Below, one piece after another: positions 1 through 11,067 of a stretch of 64,000 bases of DNA; position 1 is the stretch's first letter; each line of letters opens with the position of its first letter. Below the pieces are notes generated by a model. It made no database searches. It had not been told where the DNA came from and saw nothing but the letters and a program-made list of their open reading frames with translations. The stretch spans positions 293,783 through 357,782 of the forward strand of contig SSNP01000297.1 in the NCBI GenBank assembly GCA_006937955.1, in the 5' to 3' direction. The DNA is from Pachypanchax playfairii (taxonomy: Eukaryota > Chordata > Actinopteri > Cyprinodontiformes > Aplocheilidae). A program made the position numbers and the translations under genes.

Positions 1-1019
1 TTAGCGAAGGTAAGATAAATCATTTCTCTTCATCCCAGTTCTCAGCTACAGCCGTGCAAACTGATTAGTTACATAAAGTCTCAGCTGTTTCACTGCAAGT
101 TGTGAATTTTGATTGAAGTTAATTTAACAATCTTTATTTTTGATTATTTTTGTGGCTCACCGTGTCTTCATGTGAAACCAGGTGTGAGTCAAACAAGCTT
201 TTATGAATTGTTTACAAAACCTAAATGCATGAATAAACTATCTGTGAATAATAAGAGTGACAGGATGCAAACAAAGTAATAAACATGTAAATGTACAGAC
301 GGTTTAAAGCACTATATTCTGGGTTAGTTTGCATTTCACAAAGATTCACAAGGATTAATATATTTTTCTCTGTGATGCTGTAGCAGAAAACATATGCACA
401 TTTTGGAGCTTGTGTTTATCCATGATTTATTTTTTTATTCATAGAAGGGAAAAAATCTAAACTGCTTTTATACTCATGCATTTATAAAAATGCATTGCCT
501 AAAAAATAATGCATCTCTAAAAATGTATCAACACATTCTAAATCTCCTTTTTGAGCTTAAAACTGAATAAAATATTTAATTCCTCCTCATTCTGTGAGTG
601 TATGCTGTGTTCCACGTTCTAGTGTTTTCAGGTTCACCAACAGATTTTATGTTTCATGTCATTTTATCCCAGTTTATTTCTTCGTATTGTTTCGTGTTGA
701 CGGGAATTGTGTCCAAAACTCATCAGTAGAGTTTAGATTTTCCTTTGCAGACACTGACTGGTTCTGTGCTGCGTGAACGGAAAGATGATTTTCTGATTAC
801 CTGTAATGAAGGTCATGTTTGCACAGGTGATGATGAAGAAACACTTTACAATCTTTACAAGGCCTTTTTCTTTTCTTTTTGCATTAAGTTACCTTTTTCA
901 GATTTTCAGTTGTTCTTAGATCTGCTCTCTGAAATTGTGTCTTTTGCCAACATCTACCAATCTTCCTCACACATTTGATACTTGAGAAGGTTGCGTGAAG
1001 CTGTTGTCACTGTGTGAGA
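1..1019. other. AT-rich intergenic DNA, no gene seen
   Basis: No open frame here has recognisable similarity or plausible splice context. The stretch is AT-rich with short poly-T and poly-A runs. The nearest gene starts at about 2.6 kb. An upstream untranslated exon or enhancer of that gene could lie here, but nothing in the sequence identifies one. Confidence 0.5.
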
Positions 1020-2045
1020 GGAAGTGTTCCACCTCGGACAGGTTACTGGTCCATCATAGGGTCATAAACCAGCCAATAAAGCTCTAGTGGGGGGAAGGGG
1101 GGGGGGGTGATATCAGTTGGCTTCGTAGTGTTCTGTTTGGACCAGACTCAAACGCACAAGAACAAGGAGACAAGAAATGGTGTCAAAGATTTTAATGAGA
1201 TTGTAACTGAGTAATGGCTTCCTGATTTAAGGTCAGCAACAGGAAGGCAACACGTCTTCTCCGTGATGAAGAGAGGACAGATGAAGACTTTGTCCTTAAC
1301 TTGATAGAATAGTTTTGAGGATGAAATAATTATTTTCCCTTCCAGATGTAGAACAGATTTAGATGTCTGGAAGGAGTCGACGAGATGATGTCATCAGACA
1401 GAACAGAACCGGTAAGTATAATCTTTATTCTTTTTTGAGGGGATGGTGAGAGAGACAACATAGAAGGAAGGGAACTTGGAGAACAGGTAAGTAGGATGAT
1501 TAAAACAGGTTGCTGAAGGAGGAGAAAAGTGACAACAGGATCAGGAATGTGATCATTTTAAAGGGACTCAGACAAGTTCTCAGAATCTAAAACAGTCTAA
1601 AGCCAAAACACTTTGATCCTCTTCTGTGTGTGTCCACAATGTCCAACATCCACAATCCTAACAGACACCTCTATTGAGGGAGCCAGCAGAGACAAAAGAG
1701 TAGAGCTTGAGTCCAACAGTCAGTTTCTAAAAGGTGACGATATCTGTCAAGGATCAGAAAACAAGATGAAGGTCTGGAAGCAGAAAACAATCAGTACACC
1801 GCATGAACAAACAAGGCTGTGAGAAGGAAACGCTGGAAAGTGGTTGCAAACTGCAAACTAATAATCTGGAGTCTAACTGCGGTCAGACAACACCTTAAAT
1901 AGGGGGTGTGGAGAGGGAGGAGCAGAGTCAGAACAGCAGACAGGTGAGTATAATAATAGTGATTATTGTGACAAGAACTGTAATAAAACCTTTTTTTTTC
2001 TAGGATGCAGCGGTTCATCTTTAAACTGTAACAAAACAATGTGAA
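1020..2045. repeat. repeat-like intergenic stretch with G-run, unclassified
   Basis: Bases 1035-1080 resemble a minus-strand fragment of the tRNA-headed SINE-like repeat seen elsewhere in the window (phrase ACTGGTCCATCATAGGG). A G6-A2-G11 run sits at 1089-1107. From about 1128 the text (TTTGGACCAGACTCAAACGC and following) has the look of a dispersed fish repeat also echoed near 33.5 kb. I cannot name the family, and its ends are not visible. Confidence 0.35.
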
Positions 2046-2360
2046 TGAATCAAGTCAACTTTATTGATAAAACACATTTAGTTGACCAACGTGCTGCACA
2101 GTTCTAATTCAGCAGCATTAAAACAGATATAAAAACAACTACAAAAGCACTCAGAGCAGTTTTTACCTTTGCTCATTTTTTAATGAACAAATCGTCTTTA
2201 GTCCTAAAACTGATTCAATTGCTACTTTTATGTGTACATCCACCAAAAGCCATGTTTGTTTTGCTTCGCCTGCCTGGCACATACCTGAACACCTGCCCCA
2301 AAGCACAATGCTAACACATGATTGGTGTGAATACTTTTTGGACCGAGACTGTTACTTTGA
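2046..2360. repeat. fragment of an interspersed repeat related to 56.2-56.8 kb
   Basis: Bases 2046-2150 (AAGTCAACTTTATTGATAAA, then TTGACCAACGTGCTG) match the block at 56704-56790. Bases 2158-2360 (ACCTTTGCTCATTTTTTAAT, then AGCCATGTTTGTTTTGCTTC) match the interior of the hAT-like elements at 9968-10521 and 56179-56675. This is therefore a truncated third copy with no ends. The two blocks are neighbours at both 2 kb and 56 kb, in opposite order. Confidence 0.6.
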
Positions 2361-2546
2361 TTCTCTATTTAAGTAAATAAGATAATTTAATGGATAACAA
2401 TCATATTTTTTCACATTGTATGCCTAATTGATATAATATATAATTATCTTTGCATTTGGCTCAAAGTAAAATAAAAAGCTCTTTGTAACGTCAGTTGTTT
2501 ATACGTGTGAAAACTTCATTCCACATTGTGTGTGATTGTGTTTCAG

Positions 2547-2613
2547 ATGGATCACTGTCACTTCAGATTTAATTTTTTTTAAATATTGAAGGTCAAAGGT
2601 CATATCTGGGACC
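2547..2613 (+). other. possible 5' leader of the cnga1-type gene
   Basis: A pyrimidine tract plus TTTCAG ends at 2546, so an untranslated exon part may begin at 2547. It would contain one short upstream open frame (ATG at 2547, 11 codons) that ends before the main start. An in-frame TGA at 2587 means the channel frame cannot extend further upstream on this exon. No TATA box or rod-specific promoter element could be assigned. Confidence 0.3.
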
Positions 2614-5600
2614 ATGACCCTGCCCCGCCTTCATGCAGCGACTCACACAGCAGCAGAACTCACTACAGACAGCGAAGAGCAAAGCGAAGATGACCTGTAA
2701 GTCATACTTCAAAGACACACTTAATGCTAATTTAAATGCAGGATTTGTAATCCCAAAATCAGTCATGAGGAAAGAATTGTCACTTAATTAACTTCATGTG
2801 TTACACGCTGCGCTTGTTCCTGAAGGGCACCTCAATCACCTCGTCTGGCCAATATGAATAACAGCAATAACAATGAAGAGTAAGTATTTCTAAAGTTATC
2901 ACTAAATAACGAGTCTGACAGGTTCTTCTAATAAACCACAAGTCTGTCCAGTTAATGTGTCATTTGTTCTTGTTTTGTTTTGTTTTTTCAGAGAAAAAAA
3001 GCAGAAAAAGAAGAAGAAAGAAAAGAAGGAGAAGAAAGAAAAGAAGGAGAAGAAAGAGTAACTGTTTGACTTTAAAACCTTTAGGGACATTTGAAAAGAA
3101 AATTGTATTAGCTGCTCATTTGGTATGTTGATGGACGTTACAGAAAAAAGAAGAAAGAGAAGGAAGCAAAGGAAGCAGAAGCAAAAGAAAAAGAAAAAGA
3201 AAAGGAGAAAGAAAAGGAGAAGGAGAAAGAAAAGCAAAAAGAAAAGTAAGTAAATAATTTGAAAGAACTTTAAAAATAAATAAACACGGCACTCTTTTTT
3301 ATATTTTGCCTTTTTACAGGCCAAAAGAACTATTCATCATTAATCCTGCTGGGAATTTGTATTACCACTGGCTTTTCATCATCACTGTTCCAGTCATGTA
3401 TAACTGGACTATGATTATTGCCAGGTGAGTTTATTGATCATTTAGGAGAACAGTTTCTATATGTTCATATCATTGCAGAGAAAGAACCTCATTTCTTTAA
3501 ATATTTAGAGACAATTTTGTTTATTTAAAATTCAGAACGATGAACACTAGAATGAGTTTTTTTTTTTATTAAAGGTGTCGGACCATTAGATTAAACACAG
3601 GCTCTGTGTCTTGCAAACGGGTACATGTATTTATCATAGCGTTCATCACACACATATAGTTGTTCATGCAGTGTAATTCTTATGAATTAGGTAGAACTCA
3701 AAGTGTAGAAGGTGAATGATGAACTGTGTATTCTTTTAAACAGTTTATTAAAAGGAAAATGTAGCTTTGAACAGAGGGGTAGCAAGCAGACGTACCCCCA
3801 GGCAGCTACTATAGCTGCCAGCACAGACAGGGAGAGAGAGTGGGTGAAGTCAGACAGTCCAGGTCATTCACCTAAACACTCAGACGAGTCCAAAATACCA
3901 TCCATACAACTCTAATCCAGAAAACTAAGCAATCACTTACATAGGCTGATGGGCAGAAGCAGAGTCAGGAGGCGCAACCAAGTCCAGAACCCAGATAATT
4001 CGATAACAGCAGATTCAAACAGGGGTGGGCAAGAGGTGGTGTCAGGTATGTTCCGAGGTCAATGATCAAAGTAAGCAGACAGGTAGTAAAACACACAGGT
4101 GTCGAGCGTGAAGCATTCTACAGACATTTAAAGCCTTTAAATGGAACACAGAGGTTTAAATAATAAGACAGACTGGTGTGTGTAGTGAATGAGATGGGGG
4201 TGTGAACATAAACTAAATGACAGGACAAGGTGAGACCTGATCACAGAAACTACAACATTATAAAAACAAACCTAAACCACCAGACTAATGAAACTAAAGG
4301 TCAAAAGGTGTGAGGAAACACAGACAAACAGCTGACATGGGAAGGGACGACACATGACATACAGATATTATTCTCAAGCAAAAGCTATGATGAGACCATT
4401 TCACCATATCAGAGACTGAGCTGTGATATTTTAACCTGGACTTTGAGTCACCTCCACACTGCACCTCACGCCAAACCTCCACAGGCGACTCATTGTCAAA
4501 CCTCGTTCAGCACTCAAAGAACCAGCAACTTCACAATGGAGGCAATCAGGAACACGTGGAGGCAAGTTCATAACCGGGACCAGACTAGAATCTGATTTAG
4601 AATAAAAAACATAACATAATGATAATAATTAGCATAACGAATAGAAAAATATGTTCAGAGTTCTATTTCAACTCCTTATCTGAAAGAAATCCATGTAATA
4701 TGTCGTCCTAATATAGAGAAAACATCAGATATTAAATTGATCAGAACTTGATTTTTGCTAAAAGGTCTCGTGATAACTAACAAAGAAGGAAACCAACAAC
4801 ATGAGAAACATGTAATCTCTGACATAATCAGAATGGACTCTATAGGGTGCAGTGGAGAAGGTGTTTCTAAAATTTTAGATTTAAAATATATATATTTTTT
4901 TATTTACAGGGCTTGTTTTGAGGAGCTGCAGCAGGATTACATAATCTATTGGATTATTCTGGACTACACATCGGACCTTGTTTACCTGGCTGATATGTTC
5001 TTCAGAACCAGAACAGGTGAAAAACTAAACCCACGCTTGTGTATTCAGCTCCCCAAAATCTGATTAAAGCTTTTCCTCATATAATGTTTACATTTCCATA
5101 AGGTGCACTAACGAAGTTCTTTGCACACTTTGTTTTTTAACTTGGTAATTTTAGCTGTACGGATTTTCCCTTCTTGTCCAAGTATGTTCTCAAAGTAATA
5201 CAGTGAAAACATTTATTTTTAGTGCTAGTGTCCCGCAATTTAAAATAAAAATATTTTTAAAATAAATGACAATTTTCAAGCTTGTGTTAAAGAATTGACG
5301 TACAGTGAAACCCCGCCCTGTGGACACCCCTCTGGAGTGGACAGATATTGGGCCAACTAAGTGTTTTTACTACTTATATAACCCCTCTGGAGTGGACACC
5401 CTGCTGTTCAGGACAACGGACACTTTTCGTACACCCAAAAAATAAAATCAGTGAAAATTCACCTGGCTAACGGACAGTGGACAGTGGCACGGAAGCCAGC
5501 TGCACATCAGATGCGGAGGACACAGACCAGGAGGACTCTGAGCTGCCGTCATCAGCACCTGCTCCATTGCATGTGCCAATGACCTGCTGCGCTACCTGAT

Positions 5601-8027
5601 AGACACAGGGACAAATATTAGCGCTTCCCTCATTTTGATGTGATATTCAGGTCCATTAAGACAAGTGGCTGTTCGGCATAATTTGTCATACAACTTTCAA
5701 CAGTTTCAACATGATACCGGTATCTCCCTGGTTTAAACAATGTAAATGTTCATCACAAGTATTTTCATAATAAACAAACAAACAAAAAACCCCCCTAAAA
5801 ACTGACAAGTATCTATTAAATTTTAGTCAAAGTTGAGACATATTCAGAAGAGGATTTGACCATGTGTTTGTTCATAAAATAAGCTGATGTACAGAGGAAA
5901 TGTCTGTGACAATGGTTTATAGATGACAGGAGACCTAAACACTCTACCCCTCTGGGGCAGACACCCCACCATAATGGACAAAATGTCTGGTCCCATCAGT
6001 GTCCGCTATAGCGAGGTTTCACTGTAATGTATTTATAGTATATGTTGCTCCAATACATATTATTCCAGTAAACTTTGCATCTGTTTTATAACAGGCTATC
6101 TTGAACAAGGGCTGTTGGTGAAGGATGAGAAGTTACTTCGTGATAACTACATCAACAGCTTCCAGTTTCGTCTCGATGTTCTCTCCATGCTGCCAACTGA
6201 TATCCTTTATTTCGTCCTCGGCCTCAACTATCCAGAGATCCGCATCAACAAGCTGCTGAGAATCGGCCGCATGTTGGAGTTCTTCACCAAGACAGAGACT
6301 AAAACCAACTACCCAAACATCCTTCGCATTGCAAACCTTATCATGTACATCATCATCATCATCCACTGGAATGCCTGTTTTTACTTTTCTTTTTCCAAAT
6401 CTATTGGATTTGGTGCTGATGACTGGGTATACCCAGCTCTGGATGATCCTGCAGAGCCAGAGTTTGGACAGCCAATGAGAAAGTATGCTTTTAGTCTCTA
6501 CTGGTCCACACTGACTCTGACTACCATTGGTGAAACCCCACCACCGGCTCTTGACTCCGAGTTTTTATTCCATGTGATGGACTTCTTGGTTGGAGTCTTG
6601 ATCTTTGCCACCATTGTAGGAAACATTGCCACCATGATATCCAACATGAATGCTGCCCAAGCTCAGTTCCAAGCTCGCATTGACAACATCAAGCAGTACA
6701 TGCAGGTTAATATCCACCTAAAATCTGTAGCATAACTTACAGTGGCACAATAATTTAGTATGTGATGATCTTTGCTGAAAGGTGTGTAGTGATGTATTTG
6801 TCTGGGTTTGTGTTCACTTATCTCATGAACCACAAAACAGAATTTAGTGAAACTATCTGAAAGTTTTAACTGGATGTAGATCTGTATGTACCTTTTAGAG
6901 TTAACCCCATCAAAGATGGCCACCACAGATGATCAACCTTGTCAAACACAATGATGGTTAAAGCTATAGTTTTATAGTTAAGTTATTAGTAACATATACT
7001 CCGAGTGCCACAAGATCACACAAGAGCAATAAATTCATTGTTTCTCATCTCAGATGGTCTTAGTTTGAAACTTTGGCATGAAAGGCAGCAGGCCACATGA
7101 ATATGCTTAACACTATAACTTGTTTTTTTTCATTTGTAGGTCCGAAAGGTCAACAAGGAGCTTGAGTTGCGAGTAATCAAGTGGTTTGATTACCTGTGGA
7201 ATAACGGCAAGGCTCAGGATGAGAGAGAGGTGCTGAGGTATCTCCCAGACAAACTGAGGGCAGAAATAGGCATCCAGGTCCACATGGACACCCTGAAGAA
7301 AGTTCGGATTTTTGCAGACTGTGAGGCAGGCCTGTTAATCCAATTAGTACTCAAACTCAAACCACAGGTGTTCAGCCCCGGAGACTACATCTGTAAAAAG
7401 GGTGACATCGGCCGTGAGATGTACATCATAAAAGATGGAAAACTTGCAGTTGTAGCTGATGATGGCGTCACACAGTTTGTTGTGTTGGGAAGTGGGAGTT
7501 ATTTTGGTGAAATCAGCATCCTGAACATTAAAGGCAGCAAAGCGGGCAACAGGCGGACAGCTAACATTCGCAGCATTGGATATTCTGACCTCTTCTGCCT
7601 ATCCAAAGATGACTTAATGGAATCATTGACTGAGTATCCAGATGCCAAAGCCATACTAGAGGAGAAGGGCCGGCAGATCCTGATGAAAGATGGTTTAATA
7701 GATCTGGACCCTGCCAACATCAAGCCTGAAGTGAAAGAGCTGGAGGAGAAAGTCAGCAAATTGTACAGCTCACTTGAGCTAATGCAGATTAAGCTTAAGA
7801 AAGTTTTAGGAAATTTTAAGAACTCTGGCAAAGCTCTTAAACAGAGAATTACAGATCTGGAACGTTTTAGTGGAGAGGAGGTGGAGGATGAAGATGAGGA
7901 GGAAGAAGAAAAGAAAAAAGAAGCTAAAGTCGAAGAAGATGAGAAAAAAGGCGATACGGCTGAAGGGGAAGAAGAGGAAAAGAAAGAAGGAGAAGAGGGA
8001 GAAGTCACTGAGAGAGATGAGGAATGA
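2614..8027 (+). CDS. cnga1: cyclic-nucleotide-gated channel alpha subunit, CNGA1 (rod) type, 8 coding exons, 671 aa
   Basis: Coding exons, all GT-AG: 2614-2696, 2826-2879, 2992-3057, 3144-3245, 3320-3424, 4910-5016, 6095-6705, 7140-8027. They total 2016 nt, and every phase closes. The product is a plasma-membrane cGMP-gated cation channel subunit; in vertebrates CNGA1 carries the rod light response as a heterotetramer with CNGB1. Order seen: an acidic patch (TDSEEQSEDD); a Lys/Glu-rich segment (exons 3-4); S1 starting PKELFIINPAGNLYYHWLF; the S4 region (EIRINKLLRIGRML); the pore with TTIGETPPP and Glu319; the C-linker (RVIKWFDYLW); and the nucleotide-binding domain with FGEIS (Glu500) and NRRTA (Arg515, Thr516). 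MKDG (Asp560) in the C-helix is the residue that favours cGMP in mammalian CNGA1/3. A coiled coil follows at about 575-620, then a Glu/Lys-rich tail. The start ATG at 2614 has a good context (GGGACCATGA), but a distal 5' coding exon is not excluded. Human CNGA1 is about 690 aa. CNGA3 or another fish alpha paralog (for example a pineal cnga1b) cannot be ruled out by eye. The C-terminus looks frameshifted at 8025 (see findings). Confidence 0.93.
3425..4909. other. cnga1 intron 5, with probable repeat at about 3.7-4.4 kb
   Basis: Intron bounded by GTGAGT at 3425 and TTTACAG at 4909. Bases roughly 3700-4400 are purine-rich with phrases typical of dispersed fish repeats (AGACAGTCCAGGTCATTCA, then AGAACCCAGATAATTCG), but no termini or target-site duplication were found. 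No open frame here is convincing. Confidence 0.4.
5303..6024. mobile_element. pogo/Tigger-like non-autonomous DNA transposon (722 bp) in cnga1 intron 6
   Basis: The left end CAGTGAAACCCCGCC at 5303 is mirrored by the right end GGCGAGGTTTCACTG-like sequence finishing at 6024. Both are flanked by TA (5301-5302 and 6025-6026), the target duplication of the Tc1/mariner/pogo group. The termini beginning CAGTGAAACC and the repeated TGGAC(A)CCCCTCTGG phrases near both ends are what Tigger/pogo-type elements show. The middle (5490-5600) reads in parts like a decayed acidic C-terminal tail of a transposase, but no intact frame remains. It lies in the intron between the S2-S3 exon and the large pore exon. 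Confidence 0.75.
6706..7139. other. cnga1 intron 7 (within the C-linker)
   Basis: A 434-bp phase-0 intron between codons for ...KQYMQ and VRKVNKELE.... The donor is GTTAAT (weak) and the acceptor a strong T-rich CATTTGTAG. No repeat or other feature was seen. From memory, mammalian CNGA1 has one large last exon covering this junction, so this position may be lineage specific. Confidence 0.7.
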
Positions 8028-8112
8028 TGAGGAAGGTGGAATAAAAACCGATGAAGTAAAGGTTGATGAAGAAAAGGACGAGGAAAAGGTAGAAGAGGAG
8101 AAAGAAAAATAA
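8028..8112 (+). pseudogene. out-of-frame continuation of the channel's acidic tail
   Basis: Directly after the TGA at 8025 the +1 frame runs on as an Asp/Glu/Lys-rich peptide (DEEGGIKTDEVK..., ending EEEKEK) to a TAA at 8110-8112. The composition is the same as the tail of the channel just upstream. The same +1 frame upstream of 8010 is merely Arg/Lys-rich shadow sequence. This composition switch exactly at the stop is what a recent frameshift leaves behind. It could also be chance in purine-rich DNA. Confidence 0.55.
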
Positions 8113-8530
8113 ACATGTTTAATTTAAGCAACATGCTTTTTCCATTTAGCTTTCACAGAATCTGTATCACAAAAAACCCTCTGCTTTTGAAATGACTCAA
8201 TGATATTCCTTAAATACTCAAAGAAAGAAGAAATATTAAGCAAAAAATAATAATAATACTATTACTATAAACAAATGTTAGCTTCAGCTGGCTAATTTAT
8301 TGTTGTTTTTATGAATTTATGTGATTATACTGTATGGAAAATTGTGTGCGTGTTCCAAAACTGCAGAAAAAATTCTAAAATGCAAGGTCAGTTGAATATG
8401 CAGTGAATCCTGTAACAACATAAAAAACTCAAAACATAATCAACTATTAGTTCTTGTGAGAGACGTTTAAACAAGGTGTAAAGTTTGTTTATTTCATTTA
8501 GTGTTTGATTTATTCCAACGTGATAGAGGC

Positions 8531-8575
8531 AATAAAATATTGATGTTGTATATGTGTTGCGTTTTCTCAAATAAA
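8531..8575 (+). terminator. candidate polyadenylation signals of the cnga1-type gene
   Basis: AATAAA occurs at 8531-8536 and again at 8570-8575, about 0.5 kb after the stop codon, followed within 20-40 bases by a GT-rich stretch (TTTGTTCATGTCATG). This position would give a short 3' UTR. Assignment is by motif only. Confidence 0.4.
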
Positions 8576-9430
8576 TGGTAAATGTTCCAGTTTGTTCATG
8601 TCATGTCCTTTCATATTTGTGTTGTAATAAGATGACATTTCTACTATAGTAGATCTACTGTGTTGCTTTATTGATTCAGTCTAAACAATAGATAGTTTTG
8701 ATTTCATCAGATAAATCAGGATTGACCAAATAACAGCACTAAAACACAACAATGATATTTGTTGATACAAAAAAACAAATGTTAACTGTGTGTAGGAGAA
8801 GCATATATAACAATAAAACAGTATGATTGACAGGTAGGTGTGGTCATGCATACATAAAGTCATTTTCTTCACATCACTCTGTTTGATTGATTTGATTTTC
8901 TTACAGAAAATTAAAAAGGTCTATTTTCCTATATAACAGAAGTACTGTGCAACTCACAGATGTGCTTAGTATTCACCTGCAACACTGTTTCATCTGTGTA
9001 ACAGTTTTGGATCAAAGCCAGACATCTGAGGAAACCAATATTAATGCCACACGCTAACTCACACCTCTAAATCACAGTATGAAAGGAAGCTATTGATTCT
9101 TCTATGAGCTGTTGTTTCGACGGTGGTGACTATGTGGCATCAGGACTGGGTTGTGTTCATAAACTCTGGTGATTTAATCACAATCTAAAATAAAAGCCAC
9201 CGTTATTTTAAAAACATATTAAAACAGAGGTGTTAAATGCATGCAGTCATTCTTAGAAGTATAGCGCATCTAGAGGAGAACAACCACGTCTGTGTTACTT
9301 ATTGAAGACACGAACACTATTTCATCTAGAGACGACTGCAGTTAGAAACAATGTATTCTAAATAGATTCATTTGTTGATACAAGGACAGAATGATGTTCA
9401 GATATGTTTGAAATTCCCTTTATTGCTGTG
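8576..9430. other. intergenic DNA, nothing recognised
   Basis: AT-rich sequence between the 3' end of the channel gene and a LINE relic. No convincing frame, repeat end or RNA motif was seen. Confidence 0.5.
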
Positions 9431-9437
9431 GTACCAT

Positions 9438-9845
9438 ATATTCACGAAGTCTGGGATAATGCAGTAAGTACAACATCTGTTGGATCCTCTTCATGACTGT
9501 GTATATGCTGGCTGTCCATTTCAGGTCCTGGGTGATGCTGGTCCCCAGAAATCTGAACATGTCCACTATAGACACAGTACTGTTATGAATGGTACAATAT
9601 ATAGGTATATAGGATCAGCTAATCCACTTCCTGACTTTAAACAGACACGTCTCCATCCCAGATAAGGCTGATGACCATTGTGTTGTCTGCAAACTTGAGG
9701 AGTTTAACAAGTGGATCACTGGAGGAGCAGCTGTTTGTGTAGATGGAGAATAACAGTGGGGACAGAACACATCCCTGGGGGGGCGCCAGTGTTAATGGTC
9801 TGGGTGATGGATGTTATTTTCTCACTCTGAATGAGAGTCATAGGC
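9438..9845 (-). pseudogene. LINE reverse-transcriptase fragment (L2/Rex/CR1-like), decayed
   Basis: Reading the minus strand from about 9790 gives PQGCVLSPLLFSIYTNSCSS, then SDPLVKLLKFADNTMVISLI. This is the motif-B-to-motif-C region of a non-LTR reverse transcriptase, with the catalytic FADD altered to FADN. Further along the minus strand (about 9560-9438) comes FRFLGTSITQDLKW, then QQMLYLL, matching the segment after the thumb in such ORF2 proteins. The frame is interrupted between these blocks. No ends or tail are attached, so it is a dead fragment. Confidence 0.8.
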
Positions 9846-9967
9846 TGAGAAGAGGCTCCTTAGCTTTTCAGAATAGCATTCTTTTTGCTGTAATCTGCAG
9901 AAATGACATTTTTTCCTAGTGAGGAGTAGCAGCTCATCAATTTTGTTGGCGAGAGACTGCACATTTG

Positions 9968-10521
9968 TAACCTGGCTCTACCAGATCTATCTGTAGATAT
10001 GTCGGGGACACACATACATCTGGAACCGCTCCATTTGAAACCGTCTATAAAAGGGACGGATGTCTGGCATAATATTTTAAGCTGATTGGAGGACGTGCCA
10101 GCAAGTGTCTGACTTTGATGACTTGTTTTTAGCCAATCACAGTAAATCAAGCTCTTGCAACTCCATTTGTGAGAAAAATACACACATTGTTACCACTAAG
10201 AAAAGCAAAACACATCTTTACCATCAAGAAATGCACAAAGTTCTTACCTTTGCTCATTTTTCTAGTTCTCCTAAAAAAGATTCAATAGCTGCTTTTATAC
10301 ATACATCCACCAGCACAGCCATGTTTGTTTTGCTTTGCATGCCTGGGCACTTGCTGCCAATCATACCTGAACCCTCGCCTCAAAGCACAATGCAAACACA
10401 CGATTGGTCCGAAACGTTTTCGACCAAAATAGATGGTTTTCAATGGAGAGGTACAAGACAGATTTTTGTGGGTTTGGAAAACTCCAAATCTTGCGAGAAT
10501 CCATCTTGCAGGGCAAGGTTA
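9968..10521. mobile_element. hAT-like non-autonomous element, 554 bp
   Basis: Starts TAACCTGGCTCTACCAGA and ends TCTTGCAGGGCAAGGTTA, forming imperfect inverted ends. It is flanked by GCACATTTG (9959-9967) and GCACATGTG (10522-10530), a likely 8-9 bp target-site duplication with one mismatch, which fits the hAT group. A second copy lies at 56179-56675 and a truncated one at 2158-2360. Open frames inside are not protein-like and I treat them as repeat shadows. Confidence 0.7.
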
Positions 10522-11067
10522 GCACATGTGCAAAGAGGATGGACGAGATCACAGTATGGAACCCCCAATGTCTCAGCATGACAAGCGCTCCAGCAGTTAC
10601 CCCAGTTTATTCCAAATAGAGCTGCTGCACCTTCGTTCACAAGTTCAGGAAAATTGGAAAAGTTTAACTAATGCATCACCCAAGATGCCACAAACAAGGG
10701 AAAACAAAATAGTACAAGAGGGCGTCCTCTTGGTATCACTGGTATGCATTTCAGGTTTGGACAGATGATGTTCTAATATGCTTGACAAAAATATGAGCCT
10801 GTTTGTTATAGAAAAGTAGCTGAAAATGATATCATGATAATTTCTTCAGTTGTTAAAAATTAATGAAGACAAGGTTGTTTTATTGGATGTGGAAGTTTCA
10901 GATGATGATATAAAACAGTAAAGCTTGAAGAGTAGAATTTTAATTACCCTATTTGTGATCTGGAATGTATTTTTACACTGAAAGAAAATGGACAAAAAAA
11001 AAAACTCAAGTTTTTGGGGATTTCTAAAAAGGATTGTTTTACCTGGTGAATTACTTAAGGGACTTAA

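Noticed and set aside
2902..3324. Phe/Leu-rich minus-strand frame of 140 codons
   Set aside because: Antisense of the poly-Lys/Glu exons of the channel gene.
7499..8134. 211-codon Ser-rich open frame on the minus strand
   Set aside because: Antisense shadow of the Glu/Lys-rich end of the channel gene.
10105..10640. Several overlapping frames of 66-158 codons on both strands
   Set aside because: They fall inside the hAT-like repeat and are not kept open in its second copy at 56.2 kb.
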